From Pseudomonadales bacterium (GTDB lineage Bacteria; Pseudomonadota; Gammaproteobacteria; Pseudomonadales; Halieaceae): DNA of 64,000 nt. A program made the translations under genes and the position numbers. The stretch lies in assembly GCA_024234815.1 (NCBI GenBank), contig JACKNO010000001.1, positions 1,426,001 through 1,490,000 of the forward strand. The letters run 5' to 3'. Shown in pieces: positions 27,126 to 37,822 of this stretch. A model generated the notes under the pieces. It made no database searches. It saw only the letters and a program-made list of their open reading frames with translations, and had not been told where the DNA came from. The stretch's first letter is position 1; each line of letters opens with the position of its first letter.

Positions 27126-30047
27126 TCAGAAATTCATGCTCGCTTGACCGTCACCACGCGTGTCGTGGATAGTAGCGGCCTCGCGTGTTAGCTCTGTCCA
27201 ATCAGCAATCAGCGCGTTGTAAGCTGTGGCTTCTTTTGCATCCTGACGCTTATTCGCGCTGATGTCATAGAGACAGTAGGCGAGGTCTTTTACAGCGTCC
27301 GCCTTGTCACCGATTTTCTTCAGTAGTAACGCGGTGTCGTATGAGATTCCATCTTCTTGGTGCTGACGCACGAGATGTTGTAGACATTCCCATACAGTTA
27401 AATGAGTGTCATTTGCCGGGTCCCAGTCGTTATCCAATTCATCTCGGGCCAAGATCCGTACTTTACCCGCGGCACTGTCGACAATGCCTGCATGTTTTAC
27501 ACTTTCAACTGAAACGCCGCGTGCTGTGGCAATGTTGTTTGCTGTACCGTATTCACCAGCCTGCATTCCATTTTGTTCAAACCAAGATATTGCGAAACGA
27601 GTATCAGCATCGAATTCACCTACAATGCCTCCCAAATATTCATCTAGTTCATGGTTAATTAATTGTAGAGCGGTTTTCACTGACATTGGGCTGTCGTCGG
27701 CTTCGAGAACAGCTTTATAACGAGAATATACGCCTATGCCAGGACCTATAGCAGACTGCGGCATGTCCGCAGGTGCGATATTTGCAGCCTGTAGCTCTGA
27801 AATGGCAGATGGAAGTTCGCGTTTTAAAGCTCGAACAAATTCTGCCCGTGTAATGACGTCTGCGGTTTTTTCTTTTTTCCTGCAGACCAAAACTACGGAA
27901 TTTGCGAGAGCATTTTTTCCGGATGCTATCATTCTGTCCGGGCGTTCTGTACGGATTGGCCACGTTCCGCAGATAGCGAAGCCAGCTTCTATTACTGCTT
28001 GTAGAAAAGTCGCCCATCCAGTTGACGATAATCCATCGGAACTAACCTCGCTTTGTTTGAACGCGTAATAGATTGCCGCAGGGAAATCATCAATAGATTG
28101 ATCAACGAAATTCTTAACTGCATTCCGCATTCCGGCAAGAAAGAAATCCTCTGCTGTATCGCGTCCTCCATGCCTATACGGTGTGGCGACTAGCTCTTCG
28201 GATTTAGGGGTTGCTATTGTCCCAAAAAGCTCAGGGTACACTGGAGAGAGTCCACCTTTGAGCCAATGATAGAAGAAATCAGAAAGGTCAGCGTAAGCGA
28301 TGTTATCGTAGTATGGAGGGTCTGTTGAGATTACTGATCCACTTGGCATTTGCACTGACTGCGCATCGCTTTGCGATATTCTGCCCTCTGCTCTAGGTAC
28401 AAATCGTAGAAGATTTTTTACTACACTATTCAGTGACACTACATAGTCACCAGCTGCTTTCGAGAAAGTTCCTGCTTCGGCAAATTCCCATACCATTGGT
28501 ATCGTTTGACGACCAAACAAATGAACTACCTGGGTTGCTGAGCTCGACCAGTTGCAATGTGCATTTGATATATCAGCTAGTCTTCCTACGGCTAGTCCCA
28601 GATATACACTGACAGCCTCAGCATAGCTTGTAGCACCTTTTCCATTCTCTCGAAGAGGAGTACTGTCCGACGATAATCCACTTGCCTTTGCGTCTTCCTG
28701 AATTTTTTCTCGCGCCTCTAAAATCAGATCACAATACGTTTTCAAACCTACGAGCTGGCGGTCAGTGAATAAGTCACCAAAGGTTTTCAGCCCATAATCA
28801 ACTGTCCAAAAGTTCCGTGGGTCGTTCGGTAATGCAGTTTCGGGCTCCCACAGTGGTTCTGCAGATAGGGCTATATTTTCCTGCTCTTCAGACGGCGCCA
28901 AATAAACTCGGCTACGGTTTGCTTCAGCAACTATAGCAATCAGTGATTGCCCCATTTCTCCCGCGCGCCCTTTTTCTTTGACATAATCTGGGGTAATTGC
29001 GGCGTTTGATAGCAAACACGTAAAGTTTGCTCCTCGACCCGATTTTGTTCCCTCTTTCGCTTTATCCCACTGCTGCTTTGTACCACCAGTCCTAATCTCA
29101 TAGCGAATTGATTTTTTTGACTTATCTAAAATTGGTTCAATCCAGGCTTCCTTTCCCTTCTTCGAGCTGAGAAGGAAGCTAGACGCAATTGGTACTTGAA
29201 CGTCTGAGAAGGCAGGGTCTGGGCTCGGAACTGTTCGAGACCAAATCCATGCTATCACCGGTGTTTTTCCACCTCCGTATTCCTTCGGAAGATCAACTTG
29301 AGGATAAAGGTGTCCTATCCGCTCGTATGCTTTTTCTCGCATCCATTCGCCGTAGAATTTGACATCTTCGGCAAGCCCTTCGGCATTTCGATAGTGGTTT
29401 CGGTCTTTCATGCCGGGATGAACGGGCGAGTTATCCTTAAATTTCGGAGGAATTTCAATCATCGCCTTGCCGATCATAACGGCGACAGGGTTGAGGTCTG
29501 ACCCATAGGCAGGAAGACCTAATCGTTGTGCTTCAAGAGGTATGCTGGCGCCTCCGGAGAATGGATCGTATATTGGTGGTAGTTCTCCGTCACAGCTCCG
29601 AAGTATTTCTACGCGTGCGCGTTCTAAAACTTCTTCGTTAGTAGAGTTTTCCCACTTCACGAGGTCGGCAATAATCTGGAAGAGTCGCTTACGCTCAATT
29701 TCCGCTGCGCAATCTTCAAGTGTCGGCTTGGGCGTATTGGCGGCAGGGGAGTTCGGTTCAGCTTGTCTTTTCTCCCAAAGCTCAGTGTGCTCTGCAAGTT
29801 CGGATTCCGCCTTATTGCGAATTTTAGAATTCTTCAAGAGTTCGTCGACATACTCTGAGGGATCATCCACGAGTTGAGCGAACAAGACAGCCCGACATGC
29901 AGCGAGGGGACGACGAGCCCACCACAAATGCAGAGTTGAAGGGTGTCCGTGCCGAATTGATTTCTCACGGGCAGAGGCTGCATTGATCGCTTCCAGTGGA
30001 AGCGCGACTTCAATCAGTTTTTTCTTATAGGCCTTGGTCATGTTCAA
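27126..30047 (-). CDS. DUF1156 DNA methyltransferase
   Basis: The 973-residue protein opens with the DUF1156 region (LIEVALPLEAINAASAREKSIRHGHPSTLHLWWARRP). It carries the S-adenosylmethionine motif DPFSGGASIP (161-170) and the catalytic DPPY motif (about 575-580), typical of N6-adenine or N4-cytosine methylation. It should mark host DNA so that the helicase/nuclease partners spare it. The target sequence is not predictable. It overlaps the end of the sacsin-like gene by 23 bases. The length and the split between motifs, with a long insertion, are normal for this family. Confidence 0.87.
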   Translation of the reverse strand: MNMTKAYKKKLIEVALPLEAINAASAREKSIRHGHPSTLHLWWARRPLAACRAVLFAQLVDDPSEYVDELLKNSKIRNKAESELAEHTELWEKRQAEPNSPAANTPKPTLEDCAAEIERKRLFQIIADLVKWENSTNEEVLERARVEILRSCDGELPPIYDPFSGGASIPLEAQRLGLPAYGSDLNPVAVMIGKAMIEIPPKFKDNSPVHPGMKDRNHYRNAEGLAEDVKFYGEWMREKAYERIGHLYPQVDLPKEYGGGKTPVIAWIWSRTVPSPDPAFSDVQVPIASSFLLSSKKGKEAWIEPILDKSKKSIRYEIRTGGTKQQWDKAKEGTKSGRGANFTCLLSNAAITPDYVKEKGRAGEMGQSLIAIVAEANRSRVYLAPSEEQENIALSAEPLWEPETALPNDPRNFWTVDYGLKTFGDLFTDRQLVGLKTYCDLILEAREKIQEDAKASGLSSDSTPLRENGKGATSYAEAVSVYLGLAVGRLADISNAHCNWSSSATQVVHLFGRQTIPMVWEFAEAGTFSKAAGDYVVSLNSVVKNLLRFVPRAEGRISQSDAQSVQMPSGSVISTDPPYYDNIAYADLSDFFYHWLKGGLSPVYPELFGTIATPKSEELVATPYRHGGRDTAEDFFLAGMRNAVKNFVDQSIDDFPAAIYYAFKQSEVSSDGLSSTGWATFLQAVIEAGFAICGTWPIRTERPDRMIASGKNALANSVVLVCRKKEKTADVITRAEFVRALKRELPSAISELQAANIAPADMPQSAIGPGIGVYSRYKAVLEADDSPMSVKTALQLINHELDEYLGGIVGEFDADTRFAISWFEQNGMQAGEYGTANNIATARGVSVESVKHAGIVDSAAGKVRILARDELDNDWDPANDTHLTVWECLQHLVRQHQEDGISYDTALLLKKIGDKADAVKDLAYCLYDISANKRQDAKEATAYNALIADWTELTREAATIHDTRGDGQASMNF

Positions 30048-33000
30048 ACACTAATCTGTATGTTGATGGGTGCAGGGTCAGTTCGCCGCGATCCTGCATT
30101 TCTTTAAGCAGATCACCGGTTATCTCGACGGGTTCGCCTTCGAGATTAGCCAGTATCAGAACGTATGTCTCAGGAGATTTTTCGACAATGCTCCAGATTT
30201 CAGCTTCGAGCTGGAGTGGTTCACGTTCGAGGCAGTGGTCCTTGGGCCAGTAATGCCGCTTGATCTCGCCATTGGCTGACCTGAGTTCCCACGGAAACAA
30301 ACTGCCATTCGCCCTTGCGATCCAGTTTCCTTGATCGTCATAGAAGCGGCTGTCGTAATCCTTGTGGAACCCTTCACTCAGTGCAAAGCGTTCCATCATT
30401 CCTGGCTTTGGCGGTTTCTCTTTGCGCCGGGGCTTCAAAACCAGTTCTTCGTCGTCTTCAAGGTCCGAAGTGTCGTCTTCCTGCTCGTTAGGAGTCTCTG
30501 TCTCCGTATCGTCGTCAACCTCGCAGGTTTCCTCTTCGATGGTGTCATCCGTGTACTCTGCGTCTGATTCTTGGATGGAGTTATCTTCATCTGCTACGTC
30601 GTTTTGGCCTTCTGGCTGTATCGACGTATCTTCTTCATCAACCACAGGTTCCTTTATGGGAGATACAACCTCTTCCCTTGGAACCAGTGTGAAGTTTCCT
30701 TCCATGTATTCCGTGACGAAAGCTCGCGGTCTATCGAAACACAGTTTTATAGCATCAGTGATGTCCGTGTTTCTGAATGAGCGACCAAGCTCCAGCGCCA
30801 CGGCTCTGGCGAGTTTCCCGAGGGTTTTGTCTTCGGCATGTAGAATGTCGTCAGCCCAGATCGCATCGACCTGTCTGGGAGTGCCGGCGGGCTTCCCGTC
30901 TATGTAAGAAATAATCTCCAGCTCACGCGTTGTTTGCCACTTGGTAACAGAAAGCTCACTCGCCAAAGTTCGGATACGCTCTGCTTCCTCTTCGTCTTTT
31001 AGCTTGAGACGCTGTAGTTCCAGACCCAACTGCGTAAGCCAATCGCGCGTCTCCGGTTTGCCCGCTTCTGTTCCCTTGCGGTGAAACTTCTCCTCGACGT
31101 GAGCCGCCAATAAGGGAAGTGCCGAAAACGGTCCTGTCTGCGTGATGTCTACCGGCAGGTCCTGTAGATTGGCAGTCTTGTCTTTCACCCACTGGTGCAG
31201 ATGGCTCCAGGGGATAAGGGGTTGCAGGGTTAATGCATATTCGAATTCTTCGACTGGCGTCCATCGACCAGAGAGGCTTAGCCAGTGTTGGCAATCATCC
31301 CAGACCCGGCGCGCATGGCGCTGCAACAGAGCACGCGCACGACGAAGATCGTCTGCCGATAGCTGGCCGGGTGGAAGGCTTTGCAGCCATTTGATTGCCA
31401 GTTCGGGGGTCGGGCGATCCTCGACGCCGATCTTGCGCCAGATGGTCAGGTCGCTGACGGACGCGCGAACCGTTTCCGCGCCGGGAGCATCTTCCTCATT
31501 GGCATGCAGGAAAACGCCTGCGCTCGTCACCCACGACCCGTTTTCCGTCAGGATGAGCCGTTCGTTTTCGAAGGCTGATTTGATGTCAGTGAAATCACTG
31601 GTCGAGCATCCGTCTAAAAGTTCGTCCAGTCTCCGATACCACTTCTCGACTTCGTGAGGCGGAGGGTTCATACCCTTCGAGAGTGCGCGTAGCCGGACGA
31701 TAAGTTTGTCCGGTCCTGTCGGTGAATCGCCAACTCCCAAGAGCTCCAGTAGCGGGGCCGTTGCGGGATTATCCAGATGCGCGTTAACGAAGGGTTCGAC
31801 ATCCCGTAATGCTTCGGTTTCGGGGGTTCTGCGTAGAAGCTCTGCTGGTTTGCGCAGCATTCCCTGCGTATCACGCAAGCAATTCTCGTTACGCAGCCTC
31901 AGAATCCATTGAGGCAAGAGGCCATCGCGTATGACGCGCCTGGTATTTCCGTTCTGCGCCTCTTCAGTCACGGTAGCTGTGGTCGCGCCTGTCCAGTAAC
32001 GCTGAGGAGCCAACAGAATATGCTCCAGAACCTTTCCCCAAATGTCCTTGTCTTCTACTGAAAGCTCCTCCCAGTGTTCCCAAATGTCTCTGTCGAAGTC
32101 CCAGTCGACTATTTTGAACCACGGGCTCTTGTATCTTGGATTAAACGGCCCCTTGAAACTCCGGCGCTTTAACTCCGGCTCCATATCCCTGAGAGGCATA
32201 TAGCTTGTTACGGCTTCCTTAAGAGGAGGGAAGGTGTGGAGGCCTGCACGGCCACTTTCGATCCACTGTTGCCATTCTTCACGATTACATGATGTGAAGG
32301 ACTTTAGATACTTGTGGTGTAGTAGATGACGTTCACACCATTCTTCTGGCAGGAGGAGATCGAGCGTTCCATCAGCGTCGTGGATAACTATTGAGCTGAT
32401 GGTGCGCAGCCGTTTGTCCTCACAGGCAAAACGGAAAGACTCTCCCGTGCTTGCGCCCAGTTTGGCGGCGATCTGTGCTATGCGGATCGCGTCATCGAGG
32501 GTCTTCTGCTCGGAGGAAAAAAAGTCTGCCGCAACCCTGTCGATGACTTTTCCAGTATCGCTGGGTTCGTTCAATCCGATTTCTTTCAGAACGGTATCAG
32601 CGTCTTCGACTTGCCGGGCGAGCCCTTCATTTCCCTCAAGCTCCGACAGTCGCCGCCTGTCTGTCAGGTATCGAAGCCAGTTCTGATTGACCACGGAAAG
32701 CCTGTCGCCAAGGAACTGCCAGTCTTCCTCCGTAGGAACGAGCTTCTTCTCGCCAAGGCGGACTACCTCGTTTGCTGCATAAAGCACGTCCTTGCCTTGA
32801 ACAGGAACGATGCGCAGCGCTCCTTTCGGACAATGGAATCGATATCCCGTTATGATCGGCGCGATGTAGGACCAAAGGCTGAGAAGTCGGTGCCAGTTCT
32901 CAGGTTTTGGAAGGTGCTTTTCCTGAAGAGCTTCCAATACTTCTTCATCATCGACTTCTTCTATCAGTCCCCAGTTGAGTAACTTCTTTCGATCCTTACC

Positions 33001-34260
33001 GGTGACATCATGGGAGAATGCAGGCCTTCCGTTTTCATCGAAGAGCGCGGCCGCCTGTCCGCCGGGCCAAACCTCAAAGAGCGCTTTGGGGATGATGATG
33101 CACTGTTCTTTTCCGACCAGTGCGCCGTCATCGGTGAGCAACAGGTCTTGGTCCTGGATTGAATCTGCAAACGACTTCTCGACGATCGTTCCACAGGTTC
33201 CTTCCAGAGATGTGTCTTCCAGGTCTACGTCCGGCATGAGCGCGTAGGCGCGTGCTCTTTCAGCCGGATGCTGGTCCGATTTTTCCAACCACTTGAGCAT
33301 CACTTCTGCGGCGAGTCTTCCGGCACGATTCAATAGCCAGCGGTTCGTGGGCGATGTCTCGGGGTCCTTGATCTTGAGACGCGCCGGGTCCTGTATAAAT
33401 GGCGCGTTGCAGGCAAACGGCAACGATGTCTTGACCCCTGTTGGCAGGACGACGTACAGACGGCCTTTCGCGCCAAGGACGATCTCGACGGCGCAGGGCG
33501 GAAAGTCCGTCTCCTTGTCTTCAAAGAGCATGCGCTCATCACGGATTTCTGCCAGCGCTTCTTCCGGGAAGCGTTCCAGCCCGGATCGTGCGATCAGGTA
33601 GCTCTCGTCTTCATTGTCGTGCAATGCGAGCCATTCCGTGCCCTCTACCGGGCCGGGGCCGAGGCTGCCCCAATGAAGAACTTCCTCGCCGATCTGGATA
33701 CGTCTGATGTTCTTGAAGAACAACAGCGACACGGGGCTTTTTAGCCACTCTTTGAGGTTCTTTTCGACTTCAGTCCTGCGGTGATGGTCTTGTATGGCAA
33801 CACGAACCGTCGTGAATTTCTCGGTAGCGGAGGTCTCGCTCGACCATTGCGGTTCGGTGAAACGCTGATGATCGAAGGCGACTGTGAGCGTCGGGGTAAT
33901 GAGTTCTACGCGCTTACCCAGACTGAATGTGCTTTTGAAGCCTATGCCCCGGAAACCGATTGTATGCAGTGCGCGCTTGTTCGAATAGCCGAACCTGCAC
34001 AACGACCTGAAATGCTCTTCGGTGAAATCTTCGCCGTTGTGTTCGAAAATGAATGTGTCGTTTTCGATACGGACTTTTGCCTCGGATGCCCCCGCGTCGT
34101 CGGCGTTCTGCAAAAGTTCAGAAACGATGTGGCGCGGACTTTGAACCTGCTTGAACAACTGTCGCCAGGGGGCCGCCAGCACTGGATTGCTTTCGAGCTG
34201 CTCCCAGAGTTCTGCCGCTTCCTGACGGATTGGTTCAAAGTAGGCAGGGCGAGCACTCAT
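30025..34260 (-). CDS. Giant sacsin-like GHKL ATPase
   Basis: The 1411-residue protein has an N-terminal HSP90/sacsin-type GHKL ATPase: N-box SELLQNADDAGAS (47-59), an EHNGEDF variant of the DxG box (73-79) and GFRGIGFKS (102-110). A very long middle region without a recognised domain follows, then an acidic low-complexity linker (about 1190-1280, rich in Asp, Glu, Thr). A C-terminal domain of about 120 residues (GNWIARANGSLFPWELRS...) may be an interaction module. Sacsin-like ATPases accompany DrmD-like helicases in some defence loci; their role is unknown, perhaps conformational gating. The ATG overlaps the helicase stop (ATGA). Confidence 0.82.
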   Translation of the reverse strand: MSARPAYFEPIRQEAAELWEQLESNPVLAAPWRQLFKQVQSPRHIVSELLQNADDAGASEAKVRIENDTFIFEHNGEDFTEEHFRSLCRFGYSNKRALHTIGFRGIGFKSTFSLGKRVELITPTLTVAFDHQRFTEPQWSSETSATEKFTTVRVAIQDHHRRTEVEKNLKEWLKSPVSLLFFKNIRRIQIGEEVLHWGSLGPGPVEGTEWLALHDNEDESYLIARSGLERFPEEALAEIRDERMLFEDKETDFPPCAVEIVLGAKGRLYVVLPTGVKTSLPFACNAPFIQDPARLKIKDPETSPTNRWLLNRAGRLAAEVMLKWLEKSDQHPAERARAYALMPDVDLEDTSLEGTCGTIVEKSFADSIQDQDLLLTDDGALVGKEQCIIIPKALFEVWPGGQAAALFDENGRPAFSHDVTGKDRKKLLNWGLIEEVDDEEVLEALQEKHLPKPENWHRLLSLWSYIAPIITGYRFHCPKGALRIVPVQGKDVLYAANEVVRLGEKKLVPTEEDWQFLGDRLSVVNQNWLRYLTDRRRLSELEGNEGLARQVEDADTVLKEIGLNEPSDTGKVIDRVAADFFSSEQKTLDDAIRIAQIAAKLGASTGESFRFACEDKRLRTISSIVIHDADGTLDLLLPEEWCERHLLHHKYLKSFTSCNREEWQQWIESGRAGLHTFPPLKEAVTSYMPLRDMEPELKRRSFKGPFNPRYKSPWFKIVDWDFDRDIWEHWEELSVEDKDIWGKVLEHILLAPQRYWTGATTATVTEEAQNGNTRRVIRDGLLPQWILRLRNENCLRDTQGMLRKPAELLRRTPETEALRDVEPFVNAHLDNPATAPLLELLGVGDSPTGPDKLIVRLRALSKGMNPPPHEVEKWYRRLDELLDGCSTSDFTDIKSAFENERLILTENGSWVTSAGVFLHANEEDAPGAETVRASVSDLTIWRKIGVEDRPTPELAIKWLQSLPPGQLSADDLRRARALLQRHARRVWDDCQHWLSLSGRWTPVEEFEYALTLQPLIPWSHLHQWVKDKTANLQDLPVDITQTGPFSALPLLAAHVEEKFHRKGTEAGKPETRDWLTQLGLELQRLKLKDEEEAERIRTLASELSVTKWQTTRELEIISYIDGKPAGTPRQVDAIWADDILHAEDKTLGKLARAVALELGRSFRNTDITDAIKLCFDRPRAFVTEYMEGNFTLVPREEVVSPIKEPVVDEEDTSIQPEGQNDVADEDNSIQESDAEYTDDTIEEETCEVDDDTETETPNEQEDDTSDLEDDEELVLKPRRKEKPPKPGMMERFALSEGFHKDYDSRFYDDQGNWIARANGSLFPWELRSANGEIKRHYWPKDHCLEREPLQLEAEIWSIVEKSPETYVLILANLEGEPVEITGDLLKEMQDRGELTLHPSTYRLVFEHDQGL

Positions 34261-37200
34261 CTGGGAACCTCAGATTTGCTCAAGAGGTGTTTCAGCTCGA
34301 ATTGCTGCGCTGTAACACCAAAAGCAGGCTCTACCTCGAAAGGCTGCCAAACGTATCGGGGTTCTTGCGCGGATTCCTGACTGATCTGCACGATAGCCAG
34401 AATATAGTCCTCCGGCTTGTTCAGCGAGGTGATGATCTCGTTTCGCGTGACCGTGATCGTGTTCGCGCCGTCTATGCGTCCCTTAACTTCGATAAAGCGT
34501 TGCTTTTTCGTATCGGGATTCAGGGATACGATGTCGTAGCCAACTTTTGCGGCTGAAACGTCTTCCGGCTTGTTCCCAAGTGAGCGTTCTGCTTCCATCA
34601 CGGCGTTCATCGCCATGATCTCGATCTGGCGTCGGCTTGCGGCATCGGCTGCGAATTCAGCCGGAGCGCCGGAAGGTTGTTTCTTGGCGAGCAGCCCTTG
34701 AGGCACGACGATCAAACCACCACGCACCACAGGTGCGCTGGCTGTGATGTTCTTCTCTTGAGCCAGTTGTTCCATCCGGCGCTTGAGACGATCCGCCAGG
34801 TCTTCGGCGCGTCGTTGTGCGTTTTCCCAGTTGAGCCGTGTCTTCTTACCGGCGTTGGCCTCTTCTTTCAGCTCGAAGGCACGCCCATCCCAGTAATTGA
34901 TTTCCTTCTTCAATCGAGCCTGAACTTCTCGTTCAGTCTTTTCGATTTCCGGCAGTCTCCGGTTTTTGACTTCTTTCAAATGCTCTTGTGCCAGTTCGAT
35001 GATTGCGAACTTTTTGACCTCGGACTCAAGGTCATCAGACAGCCAATGGCCTTTTAATTCGCCTTCTACCGCCGACACCTCTTCAGTGGTGGCCGGTCTC
35101 AGGTTCAGGTGTGGCGCAATACCTGCGTTCACGACAGTTCCGTCTTCCCGGATGCTGGCGAACTGAAGCCTCTGCGAAACAATCTGGTTCGCGCCTGAAC
35201 TTGTCTTGCGCCCATCCTCGATGCTGTGTTCCATGAGGAATACGGCCTGAATGTCTTCTCCCGGATCACTTTCGTCGACCATCACAGCGCCCAGTTTCAT
35301 CAGGTCGCCGTATTGATCTCTGATCAGGCTGATTACAGCTTCCAGAAGCGGGTGGCCGGGGCAGACAAACTCGGCCACGGGTTGCTGGTTGATGTATTGC
35401 TTGTCAAAGCAAATACGCTCAAAGCGTTTTTGGACCGGCGCGCCTCTGCCGATTAGCCGGTCACGCTCCCGGATACGCACGGGTACATGCGTGATCTCGA
35501 ACCGGCCTTCCTCGCGCTTCTTGAAGCGACCGCCCAGGTGCTTGAACGCTTCTATAAAGAAGCTTTGGATATGGTGTGGCTGTAAACGCTGAGCTTCGGC
35601 CCGTTCCATCTCAAGTCGAATGCTTTCGACATCGGATTCGGCCATCATGTCATTGGTCAGCTTGCGCTTCTTGAGCAGTTCTTCGATATGGTGGTAATCG
35701 ACGGCACCGTCGATTTTTTCGAAGAGCTTGGCCTTTGCCTCATCGCTTTCACCGTACTGGATAGCCTCCCAGAGCAGGTCTTTAAGGGAGGTGCCCTCGA
35801 ACGGCTCTTTACCCAGTACGTCGTAAACGCGGCCGCCGAGAGCGGCCCGCGCTGTTTCCAGCTTTTCGAGCAGGCGCGCGTAGACTTCACCTTCCCGCGT
35901 ATCGGCGGCGACTAGGTTCCACAGGTGGCAAACTTCTGTCTGACCGATACGGTGGATTCGACCAAAGCGCTGTTCGATTTTGTTCGGGTTCCACGGCAGG
36001 TCATAGTTCACCATCAGATGCCCGCGCTGGAGGTTCACACCTTCACCGGCCGCGTCGTTTGCCACAAGGACCTGTAGTTCACGATCCTGCATGAAACGGC
36101 TGATGACTTTTCGGCGTTCTTCGCGTGTCACGCCGCCGTGGATGACTTCGACACTTTCCGGTTTGCCGAGCCGGGTTCTGATCTTGTCCGCCAGGTACTG
36201 AAGCGTATCCTTGGCTTCCGTGAAGATAATAAGCTTGCGGCGGTTGCCGTCGCTGTCGATCATCAGATCGTCATCGAGGATTTTGTTGAGCTCCAGCCAC
36301 TTCGTGTCCTTGCCCGAGCGCAATACACCGAGAGCCTTCTGTTCGAGGTCTTTAAGCGTTTCTACTTCAATCTGAAGCTGCTCAATGGTCTCAGCCGTAG
36401 TCGCCGTCGTGGAAATGGTTTCCTCGAACGCCTCAATATCTTCTTCACCGTACTCGTCAATATTGCCGAGTACCTCGTTGCTCAAATACTCATCCTCGTG
36501 GGCGAGGGCTTTCTTTTTGCCGCGCGCGATCAATCGTGCTTCTGCAAGCTCGTTTTCGAGTTTTTCACGGCGACGCTTGAGCGACTGGTAGATCGCTGCG
36601 GGGGAGGAGGCGAGACGGCGTTGAAGGATTTGAAGCGCGAACCCGACGTTGTTTCGTTTCTTGGCGTCTTCCTCCGCGAAACGTCTTACGCGGTTCATCT
36701 CTTCACGAACGTAATCCGTGACCCTCCAATACAGGGAGGCCTCTTCATTGGAGAGTTCGTATTTGACGGTGTAAGCGAGACGCTCCGGGAACAATCGCGT
36801 TCCGTCAAACTTCAACAGCTCTTCCTTCGTTAGTCGGCGCATCATATCCTGCGTGTCGGCGTAGTGGACGCCATCACGGAAGCGCCCCTCGAAGCGGTCT
36901 CCGTCCAAGAGCGCCATGAAAAGCTGGAAATCTTCTTCCTTGCCGTTGTGCGGCGTTGCTGACATCAACAGCAAGTGCCGGCAGATTTGACCGAGCTTCT
37001 GACCGAGCTGGTAGCGCTTCGTGTACTTTACGTCGCCGCCAAAATAGCTGGCGGACATGCGGTGCGCTTCGTCCGAGATAATCAAATCCCATTCCTGGGA
37101 TCGAATGAGTTTCTCTTGTAATTCTTCGTTCCGCGCCAATACGTCCAGTCGGGCGATCATGTGGTTGCGATCATTGAACGGGTTCCCTGATCGCGAATTT

Positions 37201-37778
37201 TCGATCATATCTCTGCTGAGAATGTCGAACTCCAGATTGAATTTGTCTCCCAATTCATCCTGCCACTGTTCGACCAGACTTCCCGGCGCAACGACCAGGC
37301 ATCGTTCCAGATCACCCCGAGCGATCAACTCTTTGATTAGCAATCCCGCCATAATCGTCTTACCAGCGCCGGGGTCATCCGCGAGCAGGAAGCGAAGCGG
37401 TTGCCTTGGCAACATCTCCCCATACACAGCCGTTATCTGGTGAGGCAGGGGTTGAACCAGACTTGTATGTATGGCGAGGTAAGGGTCGAAGTGATGCGCC
37501 AGTTTGATGCGATTGGCTTCCGTCACCAGCCGAAGCATTGCGCCGTCGGCATCGAATGACCAGCTTCGTCCGGCCGAAGCTATCTTCAGGGTATGTTCTT
37601 CATCTCGATAAACGAGACGGTTTTGAACTCCGCCGTGCGCGTCCTCAAATATGACTTTAACCGCCTGATCGCCATACCATTCGATATTGACGACCTTGGC
37701 AGTGCCAGTAGGGGTCAATCCTTGAACCGAAGCGCCAGCTTTCAGGTCTTCCAGTCTTGTTTGATTAATCTCAGTCAT
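34257..37778 (-). CDS. DrmD-like SNF2 helicase with C-terminal DUF3883 domain
   Basis: The 1173-residue superfamily 2 helicase/translocase has a variant Walker A, DDPGAGKT (134-141), DEAH (236-239), motif III MSATPHNG and a SNF2-type C-terminal lobe ending in QRFGRIHRIGQ (about 635-645). A long coiled region follows, then DUF3883 near the end (GYDIVSLNP...RFIEVKGR, about 1065-1090). The spaced Asp and ExK of that domain recall PD-(D/E)xK nucleases. DrmD of class 1 DISARM and the helicase of Hma-like systems have this overall form. It probably scans or translocates on unmodified DNA. It is the first large gene of the operon. Confidence 0.87.
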   Translation of the reverse strand: MTEINQTRLEDLKAGASVQGLTPTGTAKVVNIEWYGDQAVKVIFEDAHGGVQNRLVYRDEEHTLKIASAGRSWSFDADGAMLRLVTEANRIKLAHHFDPYLAIHTSLVQPLPHQITAVYGEMLPRQPLRFLLADDPGAGKTIMAGLLIKELIARGDLERCLVVAPGSLVEQWQDELGDKFNLEFDILSRDMIENSRSGNPFNDRNHMIARLDVLARNEELQEKLIRSQEWDLIISDEAHRMSASYFGGDVKYTKRYQLGQKLGQICRHLLLMSATPHNGKEEDFQLFMALLDGDRFEGRFRDGVHYADTQDMMRRLTKEELLKFDGTRLFPERLAYTVKYELSNEEASLYWRVTDYVREEMNRVRRFAEEDAKKRNNVGFALQILQRRLASSPAAIYQSLKRRREKLENELAEARLIARGKKKALAHEDEYLSNEVLGNIDEYGEEDIEAFEETISTTATTAETIEQLQIEVETLKDLEQKALGVLRSGKDTKWLELNKILDDDLMIDSDGNRRKLIIFTEAKDTLQYLADKIRTRLGKPESVEVIHGGVTREERRKVISRFMQDRELQVLVANDAAGEGVNLQRGHLMVNYDLPWNPNKIEQRFGRIHRIGQTEVCHLWNLVAADTREGEVYARLLEKLETARAALGGRVYDVLGKEPFEGTSLKDLLWEAIQYGESDEAKAKLFEKIDGAVDYHHIEELLKKRKLTNDMMAESDVESIRLEMERAEAQRLQPHHIQSFFIEAFKHLGGRFKKREEGRFEITHVPVRIRERDRLIGRGAPVQKRFERICFDKQYINQQPVAEFVCPGHPLLEAVISLIRDQYGDLMKLGAVMVDESDPGEDIQAVFLMEHSIEDGRKTSSGANQIVSQRLQFASIREDGTVVNAGIAPHLNLRPATTEEVSAVEGELKGHWLSDDLESEVKKFAIIELAQEHLKEVKNRRLPEIEKTEREVQARLKKEINYWDGRAFELKEEANAGKKTRLNWENAQRRAEDLADRLKRRMEQLAQEKNITASAPVVRGGLIVVPQGLLAKKQPSGAPAEFAADAASRRQIEIMAMNAVMEAERSLGNKPEDVSAAKVGYDIVSLNPDTKKQRFIEVKGRIDGANTITVTRNEIITSLNKPEDYILAIVQISQESAQEPRYVWQPFEVEPAFGVTAQQFELKHLLSKSEVPR

Positions 37779-37822
37779 TAGGAGCTCCTGATCTCCTTGG
37801 TTGAGCGTTCTGGCTTCGGTTA

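Noticed and set aside
30362..30907. A Ser-rich plus-strand frame
   Set aside because: It is the complement of the acidic linker codons of the sacsin-like ATPase; the Ser runs come from reading Asp/Glu codons backwards.
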